Origin: Shewanella algicola
GTDB taxonomy: Bacteria; Pseudomonadota; Gammaproteobacteria; Enterobacterales; Shewanellaceae
DNA length: 64,000 nt
Assembly (NCBI RefSeq): GCF_014648035.1
Contig: NZ_BMQI01000003.1
Location: 86,018 to 150,017 of the forward strand
Direction: 5' to 3'
A program made the position numbers and the translations under genes. This document shows, piece by piece, positions 8,183 through 17,148 of the stretch (its first letter is position 1; each line of letters begins with the position of its first letter). Under the pieces are notes generated by a model that was given only the letters and a program-made list of their open reading frames with translations, made no database searches and had not been told where the DNA came from.

Positions 8183-9652
8183 CTACTTAAACTGGTCCAT
8201 TTCTCTGTCAGCTTGTCTGAACTGTCTTATCCGGGCTTCAATTCGGGCTAATTGCAACGTTTTGCCTTCTGAGTAACGGTAAGCGTAGTTTAATTGGTCA
8301 ATTGCACCTTGATAGTTTGCTGTAAGCGCCATAACTTCAGCATTGCTGTAATACTCTAATGCTTTGTTATCGAGCTTGCGGTAAGCATCGGACATAATTT
8401 GATAAGGCAGCATGTTTTGCTTGTCGAAAAAGATTGTTTCTTCCAGCAATGGGATGGCTTTAGTGGGTTGTTCTGCTTCAACATAAATATTGGCAAGGTT
8501 AATATTAATCACTTGTGACGTAGGTTTTAATTTTCGCTGTGACTCTAATAGCGCAATGGCTTGTGGGTAAGCCTTTTTTTGAGCCAATAAGTCGGTTTTA
8601 GTATCGATATAGAACAAATTATTGTCATCATTTTTCAATAGCTCATCAATGATGACTTCTGCCTGTTCAAACTTTTCTAAGCGAAACAATGCTAAGGCTT
8701 TACCGTAAAGCGCCGCATCTTTGTGGGTATATTCGCGTTTTTTTAATTGCTGCTCAAATAGTGACAATGCCGCATCATCACTAAAGCTTGAAAATCGTAC
8801 TTGAATCCGCGCCTTAGCTAGTTGATACAGTAAACTATCTGGAACATACCGTGCGGGATATTGAGCCGCACGGTTACGGGCTTCTGTTATCCGAGATTCA
8901 GGTAATGGGTGAGTTAATAGCATTTGTGGCGGGGTGGTTGAAAAACGGTAACGTACAGCCAATTGTCCAAAGAATGTCGCCGCTGCATTAGGGTCAAAAC
9001 CGGCATCAACTAAAATCTGCATACCAATGCGGTCGGCTTCTTTTTCGTGGAGTCGGGTGTAGTTAATTTTCGATTGCGTTGCAAGGGCTTGGGTGGTTGC
9101 CAGTGCCGCGATACCCACTTGTGGCGCTGCGATGGTCAGTAATATCGCGCCTAGCATCCCTGCAATGGTTGCCGTTGAGCTTTTTTGTTGTGCCTCAATA
9201 GAGCGTGCTAAATGGCGTTGCGTCACATGGCTAATTTCGTGGGCCAAAACTGAGGCGAGTTCACTTTCATTGTTAGCATTTAAAAATAGTCCGGTATGCA
9301 CACCAACATGGCCACCAAAAAAGGCAAACGCGTTAATTTCATCATTACGCAATAAGAAGAAATAAAACGGGGTTTTAACGCCTGTTGCGTTGGCCACCAG
9401 TTTATTACCGAGCTCGGATAAATATTGGCTTAACACCGGATCGTTTAAAACGGGCGCACTTGAGCGGATAACTCGCATGTATGCGTCGCCATACACGCTT
9501 TCTTTCTCTAGACTGAAGGTATTAACGGCTGCGGTGCCAAGATCTGGAAGGTCGTTATTGGCAAAGCTATGGGCAATACTGCCCGCCAGCACAATACTTA
9601 TCGCTGTGGCTGTTAATGCTTTAGAAAAACTTGATAATGATAATTTACGCAA
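8183..9652 (-). CDS. bepA: Beta-barrel assembly-enhancing protease (M48 family)
   Basis: This periplasmic zinc protease and chaperone monitors outer-membrane protein assembly, as E. coli BepA (YfgC) does for LptD. The 489-residue protein has an N-terminal signal peptide ending near SFA-NN, an M48 peptidase domain with HEISH at 138-142 and the downstream zinc-ligand region HEKEADRIG, then a C-terminal TPR-rich half from about residue 290. Length and domain order match the family. It is divergent from the TusA-like gene and perM, an arrangement known from related bacteria. Confidence 0.93.
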   Translation of the reverse strand: MRKLSLSSFSKALTATAISIVLAGSIAHSFANNDLPDLGTAAVNTFSLEKESVYGDAYMRVIRSSAPVLNDPVLSQYLSELGNKLVANATGVKTPFYFFLLRNDEINAFAFFGGHVGVHTGLFLNANNESELASVLAHEISHVTQRHLARSIEAQQKSSTATIAGMLGAILLTIAAPQVGIAALATTQALATQSKINYTRLHEKEADRIGMQILVDAGFDPNAAATFFGQLAVRYRFSTTPPQMLLTHPLPESRITEARNRAAQYPARYVPDSLLYQLAKARIQVRFSSFSDDAALSLFEQQLKKREYTHKDAALYGKALALFRLEKFEQAEVIIDELLKNDDNNLFYIDTKTDLLAQKKAYPQAIALLESQRKLKPTSQVININLANIYVEAEQPTKAIPLLEETIFFDKQNMLPYQIMSDAYRKLDNKALEYYSNAEVMALTANYQGAIDQLNYAYRYSEGKTLQLARIEARIRQFRQADREMDQFK

Positions 9653-9779
9653 GCGAAACCTATAATGCTAAATGAGTCGTAAGTTCTTGGCTTAACGCAC
9701 AAGTTGGTTTTGCAACATCGCTTGTGGTTTAGTGTTCAAGCTAGGATAATAGCCCTAGAATGATTAAAGCAAGTTCATA

Positions 9780-10001
9780 ATGATTTTTATTGATTTAACC
9801 CCATATTCTTGCCCTTATCCTTTAGTGAAAGTGAAGCTTTTACTCAAGCAGATGCAAGTGGGTGAAACCTTACATGTTTTACTCTCTGACCACGGCTCAC
9901 GCCGAGATGTTCCCTTGTTAATGAAAAAAATGGGTTTTGGTATTGAAATCGTCACTGATGAGTCGCATTGTTTATCCGTGATTATCACCAAAACAAACTA
10001 A
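9780..10001 (+). CDS. TusA/SirA-family sulfur carrier-like protein
   Basis: A 73-residue protein of the TusA fold. It carries CPYPLVK with the Cys-Pro-x-Pro motif at residues 11-14 that holds the persulfide in TusA. The family includes TusA, YedF and YeeD, and which of these it serves cannot be told from sequence. It is followed 28 bp later by the PerM permease gene, so they are probably cotranscribed. The distant tusDCBE genes in this window encode the TusA partner relay, but this protein is not necessarily their TusA. Confidence 0.85.
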   Translation: MIFIDLTPYSCPYPLVKVKLLLKQMQVGETLHVLLSDHGSRRDVPLLMKKMGFGIEIVTDESHCLSVIITKTN

Positions 10002-10029
10002 TTTAGCGTTTTAATATAAAGGTTGTTCA

Positions 10030-11109
10030 ATGCTGTCATTTTTAACTGAATGGTACAAAAACCGTTTTAGCGATCCCCATGCCATTACGTTGATGTTTAT
10101 TATTGTAGGTATTGGTTTGGCGTTGTACTTTGGTGCCGGGTTACTTGCGCCTTTGTTGATTGCGCTAGTATTGGCATTTTTACTTGAGTGGCCAGTGGCG
10201 CAGATGTCTCGTTTAGGGATTAGCCGTACTGCAGCCGCCAGTATTGTATTAGTTGCATTTTTAGGGTTAATGTTGATTTTAATGTTAGGCCTAGCCCCAA
10301 GCATTTGGCGTCAAGGCGTGTCATTAGTGGCAGATTTACCCACGATGATTGATAAAGGGATGTCAATTGCCAAAGGGTTAAGTGCCGAATACCCGCAATT
10401 TATCAGTGCAGCACAACTGGATTCTATGATGGAAGAAATCAATAAAATGCTAGACACTCAACATTTACTTGATTTGGGTAAACAAATTTTAGGGTATTCT
10501 GCATCGTTATTAGTGTTGATGGTTTACGCGATTTTAGTGCCTTTGTTAGTGTTTTTCTTTTTAAAAGACAAAGATCAATTATTAAAAGGCAGTAAGCGCT
10601 TTTTCCCGGACAATCGGGATTTAGCCAGAAAAGTATGGCTTGAAATGGACCAACAGATTTTCAATTATATCCGAGGTAAGGTGATTGAAATTGTGATTGT
10701 AGGCGTGGTGAGTTATATCGTGTTTGCTTTGATGGGCTTACGATACTCAGCCTTATTAGGCGTATTAACTGGCCTGTCGGTGCTTATTCCGTATGTTGGG
10801 GCAACCTTAGTGACGCTTCCTATTGCGTTAGTGGCGTTCTTTCAATGGGGTTTTAGCCCTGAATTTGGCTATTTGATGCTGAGTTACGGCGTTATTCAAG
10901 CGCTCGATGGTAATGTGTTGGTGCCATTGCTGTTTTCTGATGCGGTAGATTTGCATCCTGTGGTTATCATTGCTGCGGTGCTAGTGTTTGGTGGTCTGTG
11001 GGGCGTATGGGGCGTATTTTTTGCCATCCCATTAGCCTCGTTAGTTAAAGCTGTTTTAAATGCCTGGCCTAATGCAGAGTCACCTAAAATGACCCTAGAC
11101 AGTGAATAA
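10030..11109 (+). CDS. perM: AI-2E family transporter / PerM-type permease
   Basis: This 359-residue inner-membrane protein has about eight hydrophobic segments and belongs to the AI-2E transporter (PerM/TqsA) family. Conserved features include ALVLAFLLEWPV in the N-terminal half and VLVPLLFSDAVDLHPV near the C-terminus. PerM-type proteins commonly lie next to bepA and a TusA-like gene, as here. The substrate is unknown; some relatives export autoinducer-2 and others work as Na+/H+ antiporters. A strong terminator follows. Confidence 0.85.
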   Translation: MLSFLTEWYKNRFSDPHAITLMFIIVGIGLALYFGAGLLAPLLIALVLAFLLEWPVAQMSRLGISRTAAASIVLVAFLGLMLILMLGLAPSIWRQGVSLVADLPTMIDKGMSIAKGLSAEYPQFISAAQLDSMMEEINKMLDTQHLLDLGKQILGYSASLLVLMVYAILVPLLVFFFLKDKDQLLKGSKRFFPDNRDLARKVWLEMDQQIFNYIRGKVIEIVIVGVVSYIVFALMGLRYSALLGVLTGLSVLIPYVGATLVTLPIALVAFFQWGFSPEFGYLMLSYGVIQALDGNVLVPLLFSDAVDLHPVVIIAAVLVFGGLWGVWGVFFAIPLASLVKAVLNAWPNAESPKMTLDSE

Positions 11110-11163
11110 GCACCAAGCGACTATCTCTAACACATAATCGGTTATAAATCATCGCGAATAAAT

Positions 11164-11199
11164 AAAAAACGCTAGCAGGTTAACTTGCTAGCGTTTTTT
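11164..11199. terminator. Bidirectional terminator after perM
   Basis: A 14-bp stem (AAAAAACGCTAGCA pairing with TGCTAGCGTTTTTT) with an 8-nt loop lies between the convergent perM and DUF2897 genes. Confidence 0.9.
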
Positions 11200-11226
11200 A
11201 TGGCACTATTTTGCGTGAATATTTAT

Positions 11227-11475
11227 CTATTCACTTTTAGATTTACTGTCTGTGATATCAGTGTTGTTATCACTTGTTGAATCATCTAAGTCTACCGGAG
11301 AGGTTGAATCGTCTTGCGCTTCATCTTTGGGCTTTTCTGATGATTTACCCTCTTTAGGATCGCCAAATTGCGGCATTTTAAATTTAGCCGAGTACTTTAA
11401 CACTGCAATATTACTGGCAATTACGCCTAAGACTAAAATGATTATCAGCCAAACTTCATAACCTTCTAAACTCAT
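11227..11475 (-). CDS. Small membrane protein, DUF2897-like
   Basis: An 82-residue protein with one transmembrane helix (about residues 9-28) and a hydrophilic tail rich in Ser, Asp and Lys. The N-terminal segment resembles DUF2897, a family of unknown function in Shewanella and relatives. The ATG has GGAG upstream. It lies 56 bp downstream of kdsB on the same strand and is probably in its operon. No function can be assigned. Confidence 0.7.
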   Translation of the reverse strand: MSLEGYEVWLIIILVLGVIASNIAVLKYSAKFKMPQFGDPKEGKSSEKPKDEAQDDSTSPVDLDDSTSDNNTDITDSKSKSE

Positions 11476-11531
11476 GTGTCACTCCAGTTAATTTGCGCCA
11501 TATACATCACATCATGGACGCGGAAATGGAT

Positions 11532-12269
11532 TTAGCTTGTTGCTAAAATGCGTTCACACTTTTCAATATCATCAGGTACGTCAACTTCAGGTGCATTGTA
11601 ATGACTGATCACTACTTTAATTTTGTGACCATTCTCTAAAGCACGTAATTGCTCAAGCTTTTCAATGTCTTCTAGTCTGCCTACGGGTAACTTGGCAAAG
11701 GCATTAATAAAGCGCTTAGTATAAGCATAGACACCAATGTGTTTGTAAACAGGATGGTCTTTAATATCACGGCCAAATGGAATACACGCGCGCGAGAAGT
11801 ACAATGCATTGTAGTCGTTATCAAATACCACTTTAACGTGCATTGGGTCGTTTAATTCTTTTTCTTCGGTAATTTGAAATCCCAGTGTTGCCATTTCAAA
11901 TTCACCTGGCTGCTGTTGAAACAAGCTTACCATTTGTTCAATTGAACTTGGGTCAATAAGGGGTTGGTCGCCTTGTAAATTAATGACTAAGTCGTCTTCA
12001 CCTAAACCTAAACGTTCAATAGCATCGTTAATACGGTCAGTACCAGATGCGGCATCTGGATCTGTCATGACCGCTTTACCACCAAAGGCTTCGACTGCAT
12101 TTTTAATTCGATCATCATCAGTGGCAACAAAGATATTGTCGATACCTCTAGCCAGTGCCGCTCGTTCATACACGCGTTGGATCATAGGCTTACCCGCAAT
12201 GAGTGCGAGGGGTTTGCCTGGAAAACGGCTTGAGCCATAACGTGCAGGAATGATAAGAGTAACGTTCAT
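11532..12269 (-). CDS. kdsB: 3-deoxy-manno-octulosonate cytidylyltransferase (KdsB family)
   Basis: This cytoplasmic enzyme activates the lipopolysaccharide inner-core sugar Kdo as CMP-Kdo. In Shewanella oneidensis the homologue is reported to prefer the 8-amino derivative, so the true substrate may be Kdo8N. The 245-residue protein has the nucleotide-binding N-terminus [15 protein letters not shown], the NLQGDQPLI motif and the [10 protein letters not shown] segment. I use ATG 12269, with AAGG 11 bases upstream, rather than the in-frame TTG at 12296. It lacks the usual lpxK neighbour in this window. Confidence 0.93.
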   Translation of the reverse strand: MNVTLIIPARYGSSRFPGKPLALIAGKPMIQRVYERAALARGIDNIFVATDDDRIKNAVEAFGGKAVMTDPDAASGTDRINDAIERLGLGEDDLVINLQGDQPLIDPSSIEQMVSLFQQQPGEFEMATLGFQITEEKELNDPMHVKVVFDNDYNALYFSRACIPFGRDIKDHPVYKHIGVYAYTKRFINAFAKLPVGRLEDIEKLEQLRALENGHKIKVVISHYNAPEVDVPDDIEKCERILATS

Positions 12270-12573
12270 TAAATTAGCCTTACTGGTTGTAGACAATATC
12301 TATTGAGGATAAACGACACCTCAATAACAGAATATGTTGTGAGTTAACCGCAACTTGGGTTAGCAGATGAAGTTTATTATATACAAGGTAATATTTTTAT
12401 CTGCATCTTTCGTTAATTCATCCCGACATCAAGGGATGGATGTTTAAAAAACTCGCGGTTGATGTTGTTTTATCAAAAAGTTAACTCGCAAGCCGTTGAC
12501 GATTAACATAAACAAAAGCCTGCGAAATATCCTCTGTAGGATAATGCAGGCCAATGTTTAAGTGATGTGATAT
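12270..12573. other. Intergenic region upstream of kdsB
   Basis: No credible gene in these 304 bases. It holds the can terminator (12513-12551). An inverted repeat TATTGAGG / CCTCAATA (12301-12326) would form a hairpin in the kdsB 5' leader. A looser pair, GCAGAT / ATCTGC, lies near 12364-12405. Confidence 0.5.
12513..12551 (-). terminator. Intrinsic terminator of can
   Basis: Outer arms GCCTGC / GCAGGC enclose an inner imperfect stem (ATATCCT / AGGATAAT). On the minus strand a TTTTG tract follows, 23 bp past the can stop. Confidence 0.7.
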
Positions 12574-13188
12574 TTACGGAATATCACGACCATGAACACG
12601 GTCAACCGTGACATCTAAGTCTGTGAGTAACCCATTGTTAATGCCGTAGATCCAACCATGAACGGCGACATCTTGGCCGCGATCCCATGCTTCTTGAATA
12701 ATATTGGTCGATACCACGTTTGACACTTGCTCCATGACGTTTAATTCACATAAACGGTCAAAACGCTGTTGTTCTGTCATTGATTCAAGATCTGCATGAT
12801 GAATACGATGAATGTCACGTAGATGGCCAAGCCAGTTATCAATTAAGCCAAAGCGTTCGGTACCCATTGCGGCGCGCACACCGCCACATCCATAGTGACC
12901 AACGACCATAATGTGCTTCACTTTTAATACATCAACCGCGTATTGCAGTACCGATAAGCAGTTTAAGTCGGTATGAATCACCATGTTGGCAATATTTCGG
13001 TGAACAAATACTTCACCGGGTAATAAATCAATAATCTGGTTCGATGGTACGCGGCTATCTGAACAACCAATCCATAGGTATTCTGGATTTTGTTGTTTGG
13101 CAAGTTGTTCAAAAAAAGTCGGATCTTCTTTATTGATCCGTTCAGCCCACCGGCGATTATTATCAAATAATGGTTTAAGAAGTTTCAT
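12574..13188 (-). CDS. can: Beta-carbonic anhydrase
   Basis: This cytoplasmic zinc enzyme interconverts CO2 and bicarbonate. With the start at ATG 13188 it has 204 residues. The ligands Cys42 and Asp44 (IGCSDSR) fall exactly where they do in E. coli Can, and the second pair is in VGHYGCGG. The longer reading from 13290 adds 34 residues unlike the family, so I reject it. It is monocistronic with its own terminator. Confidence 0.95.
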   Translation of the reverse strand: MKLLKPLFDNNRRWAERINKEDPTFFEQLAKQQNPEYLWIGCSDSRVPSNQIIDLLPGEVFVHRNIANMVIHTDLNCLSVLQYAVDVLKVKHIMVVGHYGCGGVRAAMGTERFGLIDNWLGHLRDIHRIHHADLESMTEQQRFDRLCELNVMEQVSNVVSTNIIQEAWDRGQDVAVHGWIYGINNGLLTDLDVTVDRVHGRDIP

Positions 13189-13298
13189 TGGCGCTCTGAT
13201 TTTTTGACTAGGTTGCCTGTGACGATTCACAGACAATATGAAATTTTGTAACGAGTATATCAGCAATGTAGAGGGATCTGGTCTATCCATCTTGTTGA

Positions 13299-14147
13299 TT
13301 AATTAAAATTCACTTTACTCAAAAAATCAATAAGATGCTGGTTGAAAAACTCGGCTTGCTCGATATTTGCCAAATGTCCAGCTTGATCAATATGCAATAA
13401 TTGACTGCCATCAATACAATCATGCATTAAATAGCTTTCTAATGCTGTACGTAAGTAACCATTTAAGCCAACCGCAATTAAGGTCGGTAACGTTAACGTC
13501 TCAACAGACTCTAAGGTGTCGCGTTTAAAAATCGCCATATTAGCAAACTTAAGTAACGGGGGGACTTGCACTGCATTTATGTCGGTTAGCTGTTGATTAA
13601 ACTGTTCAATGGCTTGGGTTAATGCCACATTTTGCTGACTGAGCAGCATGGCATCTTTACTGAAAAACAACTCTGTTAAGCTAGTTGCTAATGCCGTGGG
13701 CATAGCCTGAGCATTAGCCACTTGTGCCATAAAACCTTGATACTTTACACAGTTAACTTGTGGTTCAAAGCCGACAAAACTGTTGAGCATAACTAAGCCT
13801 TGTACTCGGGCAGGGGCCATGAGCACCATTTCTGCGGCAATAGCTCCACCACTACCATGGCCAATGACAGCAAAGTTGCTCACCTCAAGTGTATCCATTA
13901 AATCGAGTAAGTCTTTGGCAACATCTTGTAAATTTTCACAACGTTCTGGCAGGGTTTTACTCTGACCATGCCCCCAAAAATCAACGGCGATACAGCGGTA
14001 TTGCTTGGTTAACTCGGTTATCTGAGCTTGCCACATTTGGCTGCTTGCCAACAAACCGTGACAAAAAAGTAAGACAGGCCCTGTGCCTTGGTCAACATAG
14101 TGAAGAGGGTGTTGGTTGATGGTTTTACGGGTTAATTGTAATGACAT
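13299..14147 (-). CDS. Alpha/beta-fold hydrolase
   Basis: This 282-residue cytoplasmic protein has the alpha/beta hydrolase layout: oxyanion-hole region LLFCHGLL (residues 26-33), nucleophile elbow GHGSG with Ser99, and a C-terminal catalytic His in QAGHLAN near residue 260. It has no signal peptide. The sequence places it with esterases or haloalkane-dehalogenase-like hydrolases, but the substrate cannot be deduced. It is followed upstream by the M15 peptidase gene in the same direction, 37 bp away. Confidence 0.85.
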   Translation of the reverse strand: MSLQLTRKTINQHPLHYVDQGTGPVLLFCHGLLASSQMWQAQITELTKQYRCIAVDFWGHGQSKTLPERCENLQDVAKDLLDLMDTLEVSNFAVIGHGSGGAIAAEMVLMAPARVQGLVMLNSFVGFEPQVNCVKYQGFMAQVANAQAMPTALATSLTELFFSKDAMLLSQQNVALTQAIEQFNQQLTDINAVQVPPLLKFANMAIFKRDTLESVETLTLPTLIAVGLNGYLRTALESYLMHDCIDGSQLLHIDQAGHLANIEQAEFFNQHLIDFLSKVNFN

Positions 14148-14184
14148 TTAGCTGGCTCATAAAATAAAAAGTAGTACGCAGGCA

Positions 14185-14892
14185 TTAAGCCGGAGAGGAC
14201 GCGACATAAAAAACATAGTGATCAACTAATTCAGCTAATCGCTCGAGTAGCGGCGATTGTAATGCTATTTCTGCGCCAGACAATACTTTAGCTAATTCGG
14301 TAGAGTTAAATTGGGCTAAGTAGTTATCCGCGATGGCGTAATAGCTTAAATGCCACGGCTCAGGGCTTACGCCACTTTGTTGTGTTTGATACGGGAAGTA
14401 AAAACCATATTGGCTTGCATGTTGTTGTAACCATTGATGCATTGCCGCGCATGGGCCAGAGCCTTGATATTCAGCACTGACTAATTGCAGCGATTGTTTA
14501 TTGATTTGCTTGGCATCAAACACATCAATATCGGTGCCCCAATGGTGTCTCGATGCGCCGGGTAAGGCAGACCAAATCAAAATCGTGTCGATAAGCTGTT
14601 GTTCTGACAAGGAAGCATAATCAATAGGTTGCGATGCTTTATCAAGCAAAGGTCGAGTGCCAGAGGCTTTGGCATTCCAAATATGCACTTGGCGATCAAA
14701 AGGTCGATAAGCTGAGCAAAGCTGCAAGTCTATGCCACTATTTGCAGCGGCGAGTTGCATATTGCTAAAGGCCGCTGCCGTGTGCTGCTCGAGTAAAAAA
14801 TCCCCAACGGCAACTAAATGTTGGCTGTCTAAGCCATACAATTTAGCTTGCTGCTGGGGAATATCAACATTGAGCGTTGGGGTTAGTCGCAC
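14185..14892 (-). CDS. M15 (VanY/LAS-type) D,D-carboxypeptidase-like protein
   Basis: This 235-residue protein contains the zinc-site motifs of LAS peptidases in order: [20 protein letters not shown] (His and Asp ligands) and EPWHLSYY (catalytic Glu and His ligand). Members cut D-Ala peptides of cell-wall precursors. It starts with GTG at 14892, inside the end of dapE (10-bp overlap), so it is translationally coupled. No signal peptide is visible, which is odd for an enzyme of the wall; it may act in the cytoplasm or be exported by another route. Coupling with dapE (diaminopimelate synthesis) suggests a link to wall metabolism. Confidence 0.82.
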   Translation of the reverse strand: MRLTPTLNVDIPQQQAKLYGLDSQHLVAVGDFLLEQHTAAAFSNMQLAAANSGIDLQLCSAYRPFDRQVHIWNAKASGTRPLLDKASQPIDYASLSEQQLIDTILIWSALPGASRHHWGTDIDVFDAKQINKQSLQLVSAEYQGSGPCAAMHQWLQQHASQYGFYFPYQTQQSGVSPEPWHLSYYAIADNYLAQFNSTELAKVLSGAEIALQSPLLERLAELVDHYVFYVASSPA

Positions 14893-16013
14893 AACAATTT
14901 TTCCAAAATGCGCTCATAACAATTCGCTAGGACTTCTAAATCTGACACTTTAACGCATTCATTCACTTTATGAATGGTGGCATTGACAGGGCCAAGCTCA
15001 ATGACTTGGGCGCCGGTTGGGGCAATAAAACGCCCATCAGAGGTGCCGCCAGAGGTTTGTGGGTCGGTGTCATAGCCTGTCACTTCACGAATGGCGTCTC
15101 GGGTTGCCTCAAGCAGTGGGCCATCGCCTGTTAAAAACGGTAATCCATTAAACACCCAGTCAATATCGTAATCGAGCCCGTGAGCATCAAGAATGTTAAC
15201 CACACGGGTAATTAATTCTTCAGCGGTCACTTCAGTCGAGTAACGGAAGTTAAACATCACTTTTAAATCGCCAGGGATCACATTCGATGCACCTGTACCG
15301 CCATTGATGTTGGCAATTTGAAAACTGGTCGGTGGGAAAAATTCGTTACCATTGTCCCAATGCATTTGCGCAAGTTCTGCTAGTGCTGGCGAGGCTTTGT
15401 GAATTGGGTTGTCGGCAAGGTGAGGGTATGCCACATGACCTTGAATGCCATTAACCGTTAAGTTGCCAGTTAAGCTGCCACGACGGCCGTTTTTAACTAC
15501 ATCGCCTAACTTATGGGTTGATGATGGCTCGCCCACTAATGCCCAGGTGATCTTTTCATTACGGGCTTCTAGAGTGTCGATGACCCGCGTGGTGCCGTTA
15601 ATAAATGGGCCTTCTTCATCACTGGTAATCAAATAGGTAATCGAGCCGTTATGGTCAGGATGATTTGCCACAAAACGTTCAGTCGCGATAATCATTGCCG
15701 CTAATGAACCTTTCATGTCAGCTGCGCCGCGACCATGGATATAATCATCAATGATGGTTGGCTCAAACGGTGGGGTATGCCAGCGGTTTAAATCACCTGC
15801 CGGTACCACATCGGTGTGGCCGGCAAAACAAAATACTGGTTGGCCTTTGCCGCGTCTTGCCCACATATTAGTGGTGTCTTCAAACACCATTGGTTCAATA
15901 TCAAAACCAATGGCTTCAAGGCGGTTAGCCATTAATGTTTGACAGCCCTCATCCAACGGAGTGACCGATGGACGCGAGATTAAGTCTTTTGTTAACTCAA
16001 TAACTTCATTCAT
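14883..16013 (-). CDS. dapE: Succinyl-diaminopimelate desuccinylase
   Basis: DapE hydrolyses N-succinyl-L,L-diaminopimelate in the lysine and peptidoglycan pathway. It is a dinuclear-zinc M20-type enzyme in the cytoplasm. The 376-residue protein has FAGHTDVVP (zinc His and Asp), DMKGSLAAM, the catalytic SDEEGP and the C-terminal [11 protein letters not shown] with the last zinc His. I choose ATG 16013, which overlaps the upstream stop codon as TAATG; this is the yffB-dapE order of E. coli. Confidence 0.96.
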   Translation of the reverse strand: MNEVIELTKDLISRPSVTPLDEGCQTLMANRLEAIGFDIEPMVFEDTTNMWARRGKGQPVFCFAGHTDVVPAGDLNRWHTPPFEPTIIDDYIHGRGAADMKGSLAAMIIATERFVANHPDHNGSITYLITSDEEGPFINGTTRVIDTLEARNEKITWALVGEPSSTHKLGDVVKNGRRGSLTGNLTVNGIQGHVAYPHLADNPIHKASPALAELAQMHWDNGNEFFPPTSFQIANINGGTGASNVIPGDLKVMFNFRYSTEVTAEELITRVVNILDAHGLDYDIDWVFNGLPFLTGDGPLLEATRDAIREVTGYDTDPQTSGGTSDGRFIAPTGAQVIELGPVNATIHKVNECVKVSDLEVLANCYERILEKLLCD

Positions 16014-16354
16014 TATGCAAACCACGCTTGATATTGTTCTGGTTTAAAGCCGATAAGGATGCTGTCTTGTTTAACCAGAACAGGGCGCTTTATTAAGGTT
16101 GGATGTTGCAGCATTAAGGCAATGGCTTTGTCTTGGGTGATGTCAGATTTTTCGGCATCGGTTAATCCGCGAAAACTGGTGCTGCGTTTATTAAATAGGG
16201 CTTCCCAGCCGACAATGTCTACCCATTGTTTTACGGTATCAGCGGTTAAGCCGTCTTCACGAAAATCATGAAAGGTGAAATCAATTTTTTCGGCTTCTAA
16301 CCATTTGCGCGCCTTACGCACAGTATCGCAATTTTTAATGCCGTATAAAGTCAA
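16013..16354 (-). CDS. yffB: ArsC/Spx-family reductase, YffB-like
   Basis: A 113-residue thioredoxin-fold protein of the ArsC family. It has [11 protein letters not shown] with a single active Cys9 and KRPVLV near residue 92. E. coli yffB lies in the same place just before dapE. Its role is unknown; it lacks the residues typical of true arsenate reductases. The stop codon overlaps the dapE start, giving a yffB-dapE-M15 operon. Confidence 0.9.
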   Translation of the reverse strand: MTLYGIKNCDTVRKARKWLEAEKIDFTFHDFREDGLTADTVKQWVDIVGWEALFNKRSTSFRGLTDAEKSDITQDKAIALMLQHPTLIKRPVLVKQDSILIGFKPEQYQAWFA

Positions 16355-16501
16355 AAGAAAACTCCCTTTTTTCGGTGAGGTAATAAATGGGTTTAGCGAC
16401 TGTTGTAGAGGCTAGGCCGTTGTTGCTAAAAATGATGCTGATATTGTGGCATTGAGTCGCAGCTTGAACAAGGTTATTGCGGGCATTTGAATAGATTTCA
16501 T

Positions 16502-16530
16502 AAAATGCAAGCCACGGGCACTTGCATTTT
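16502..16530. terminator. Terminator after crr
   Basis: A 10-bp stem (AAAATGCAAG pairing with CTTGCATTTT) with a 9-nt loop lies 40 bp past the crr stop and ends the ptsHI-crr operon. Confidence 0.8.
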
Positions 16531-16569
16531 AATCTGTTAGAAAGAGTCGTTAAGGCTCAGCGTTAAACG

Positions 16570-17079
16570 CTACATTTGTACTGTAAAAATTACGTCTTTG
16601 CCCGCAACCACACTCCCTTGGGCTTTATCGAGTTGTTTAACATCTTCCATATTGGCAAGCACCACTGGGGTTAATAAGCTCTCAACATTGTCTCGTAAAA
16701 AAGCCAAGTCAAAGGACAGGATAGGCTGACCAGCTTTAACTTGTTGGCCTTCTTCGGCTAACCGTTTAAAGCCATTACCTCGTAACTCAACCGTGCCGAC
16801 GCCAAAGTGCACAAATAGCTCGAGCCCTTGTGGTGACTCAATACTAAAGGCATGGTTGGTTTCAAATATTTTACCTATGGTACCGTCGATAGGGGCAACG
16901 ATAAACTCGCCCTTAGGGTCGATAGCAATCCCATCGCCCACTATTTTTTCGGCAAAAACAACATCGGGTACTTTTTCGATGGCAACAATGTCACCTGATA
17001 CCGGTGCTAAAATAGCAATACCGCCAGTTAATTGCGGTTGGCCTGAAATGAGTCGTCTAATGCGGCTTAAAAATCCCAT
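16570..17079 (-). CDS. crr: PTS glucose-specific enzyme IIA component
   Basis: EIIA-Glc receives phosphate from HPr and, in enteric bacteria, regulates adenylate cyclase and sugar permeases. The 169-residue protein has His76 and the phosphorylated His91 in LFVHFG, matching E. coli His75 and His90. ATG 17079, with AAGG upstream, fits family length; the GTG at 17091 is the alternative. No sugar-specific EIIBC is encoded in this window, so its partner must lie elsewhere or its role here is regulatory. Confidence 0.95.
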   Translation of the reverse strand: MGFLSRIRRLISGQPQLTGGIAILAPVSGDIVAIEKVPDVVFAEKIVGDGIAIDPKGEFIVAPIDGTIGKIFETNHAFSIESPQGLELFVHFGVGTVELRGNGFKRLAEEGQQVKAGQPILSFDLAFLRDNVESLLTPVVLANMEDVKQLDKAQGSVVAGKDVIFTVQM

Positions 17080-17148
17080 AAGGAAAGGCACCTTTTATTA
17101 ATATTTTTATGTGTTTAATTGTAAACAGCTCTGATAACTTTACCAGTT

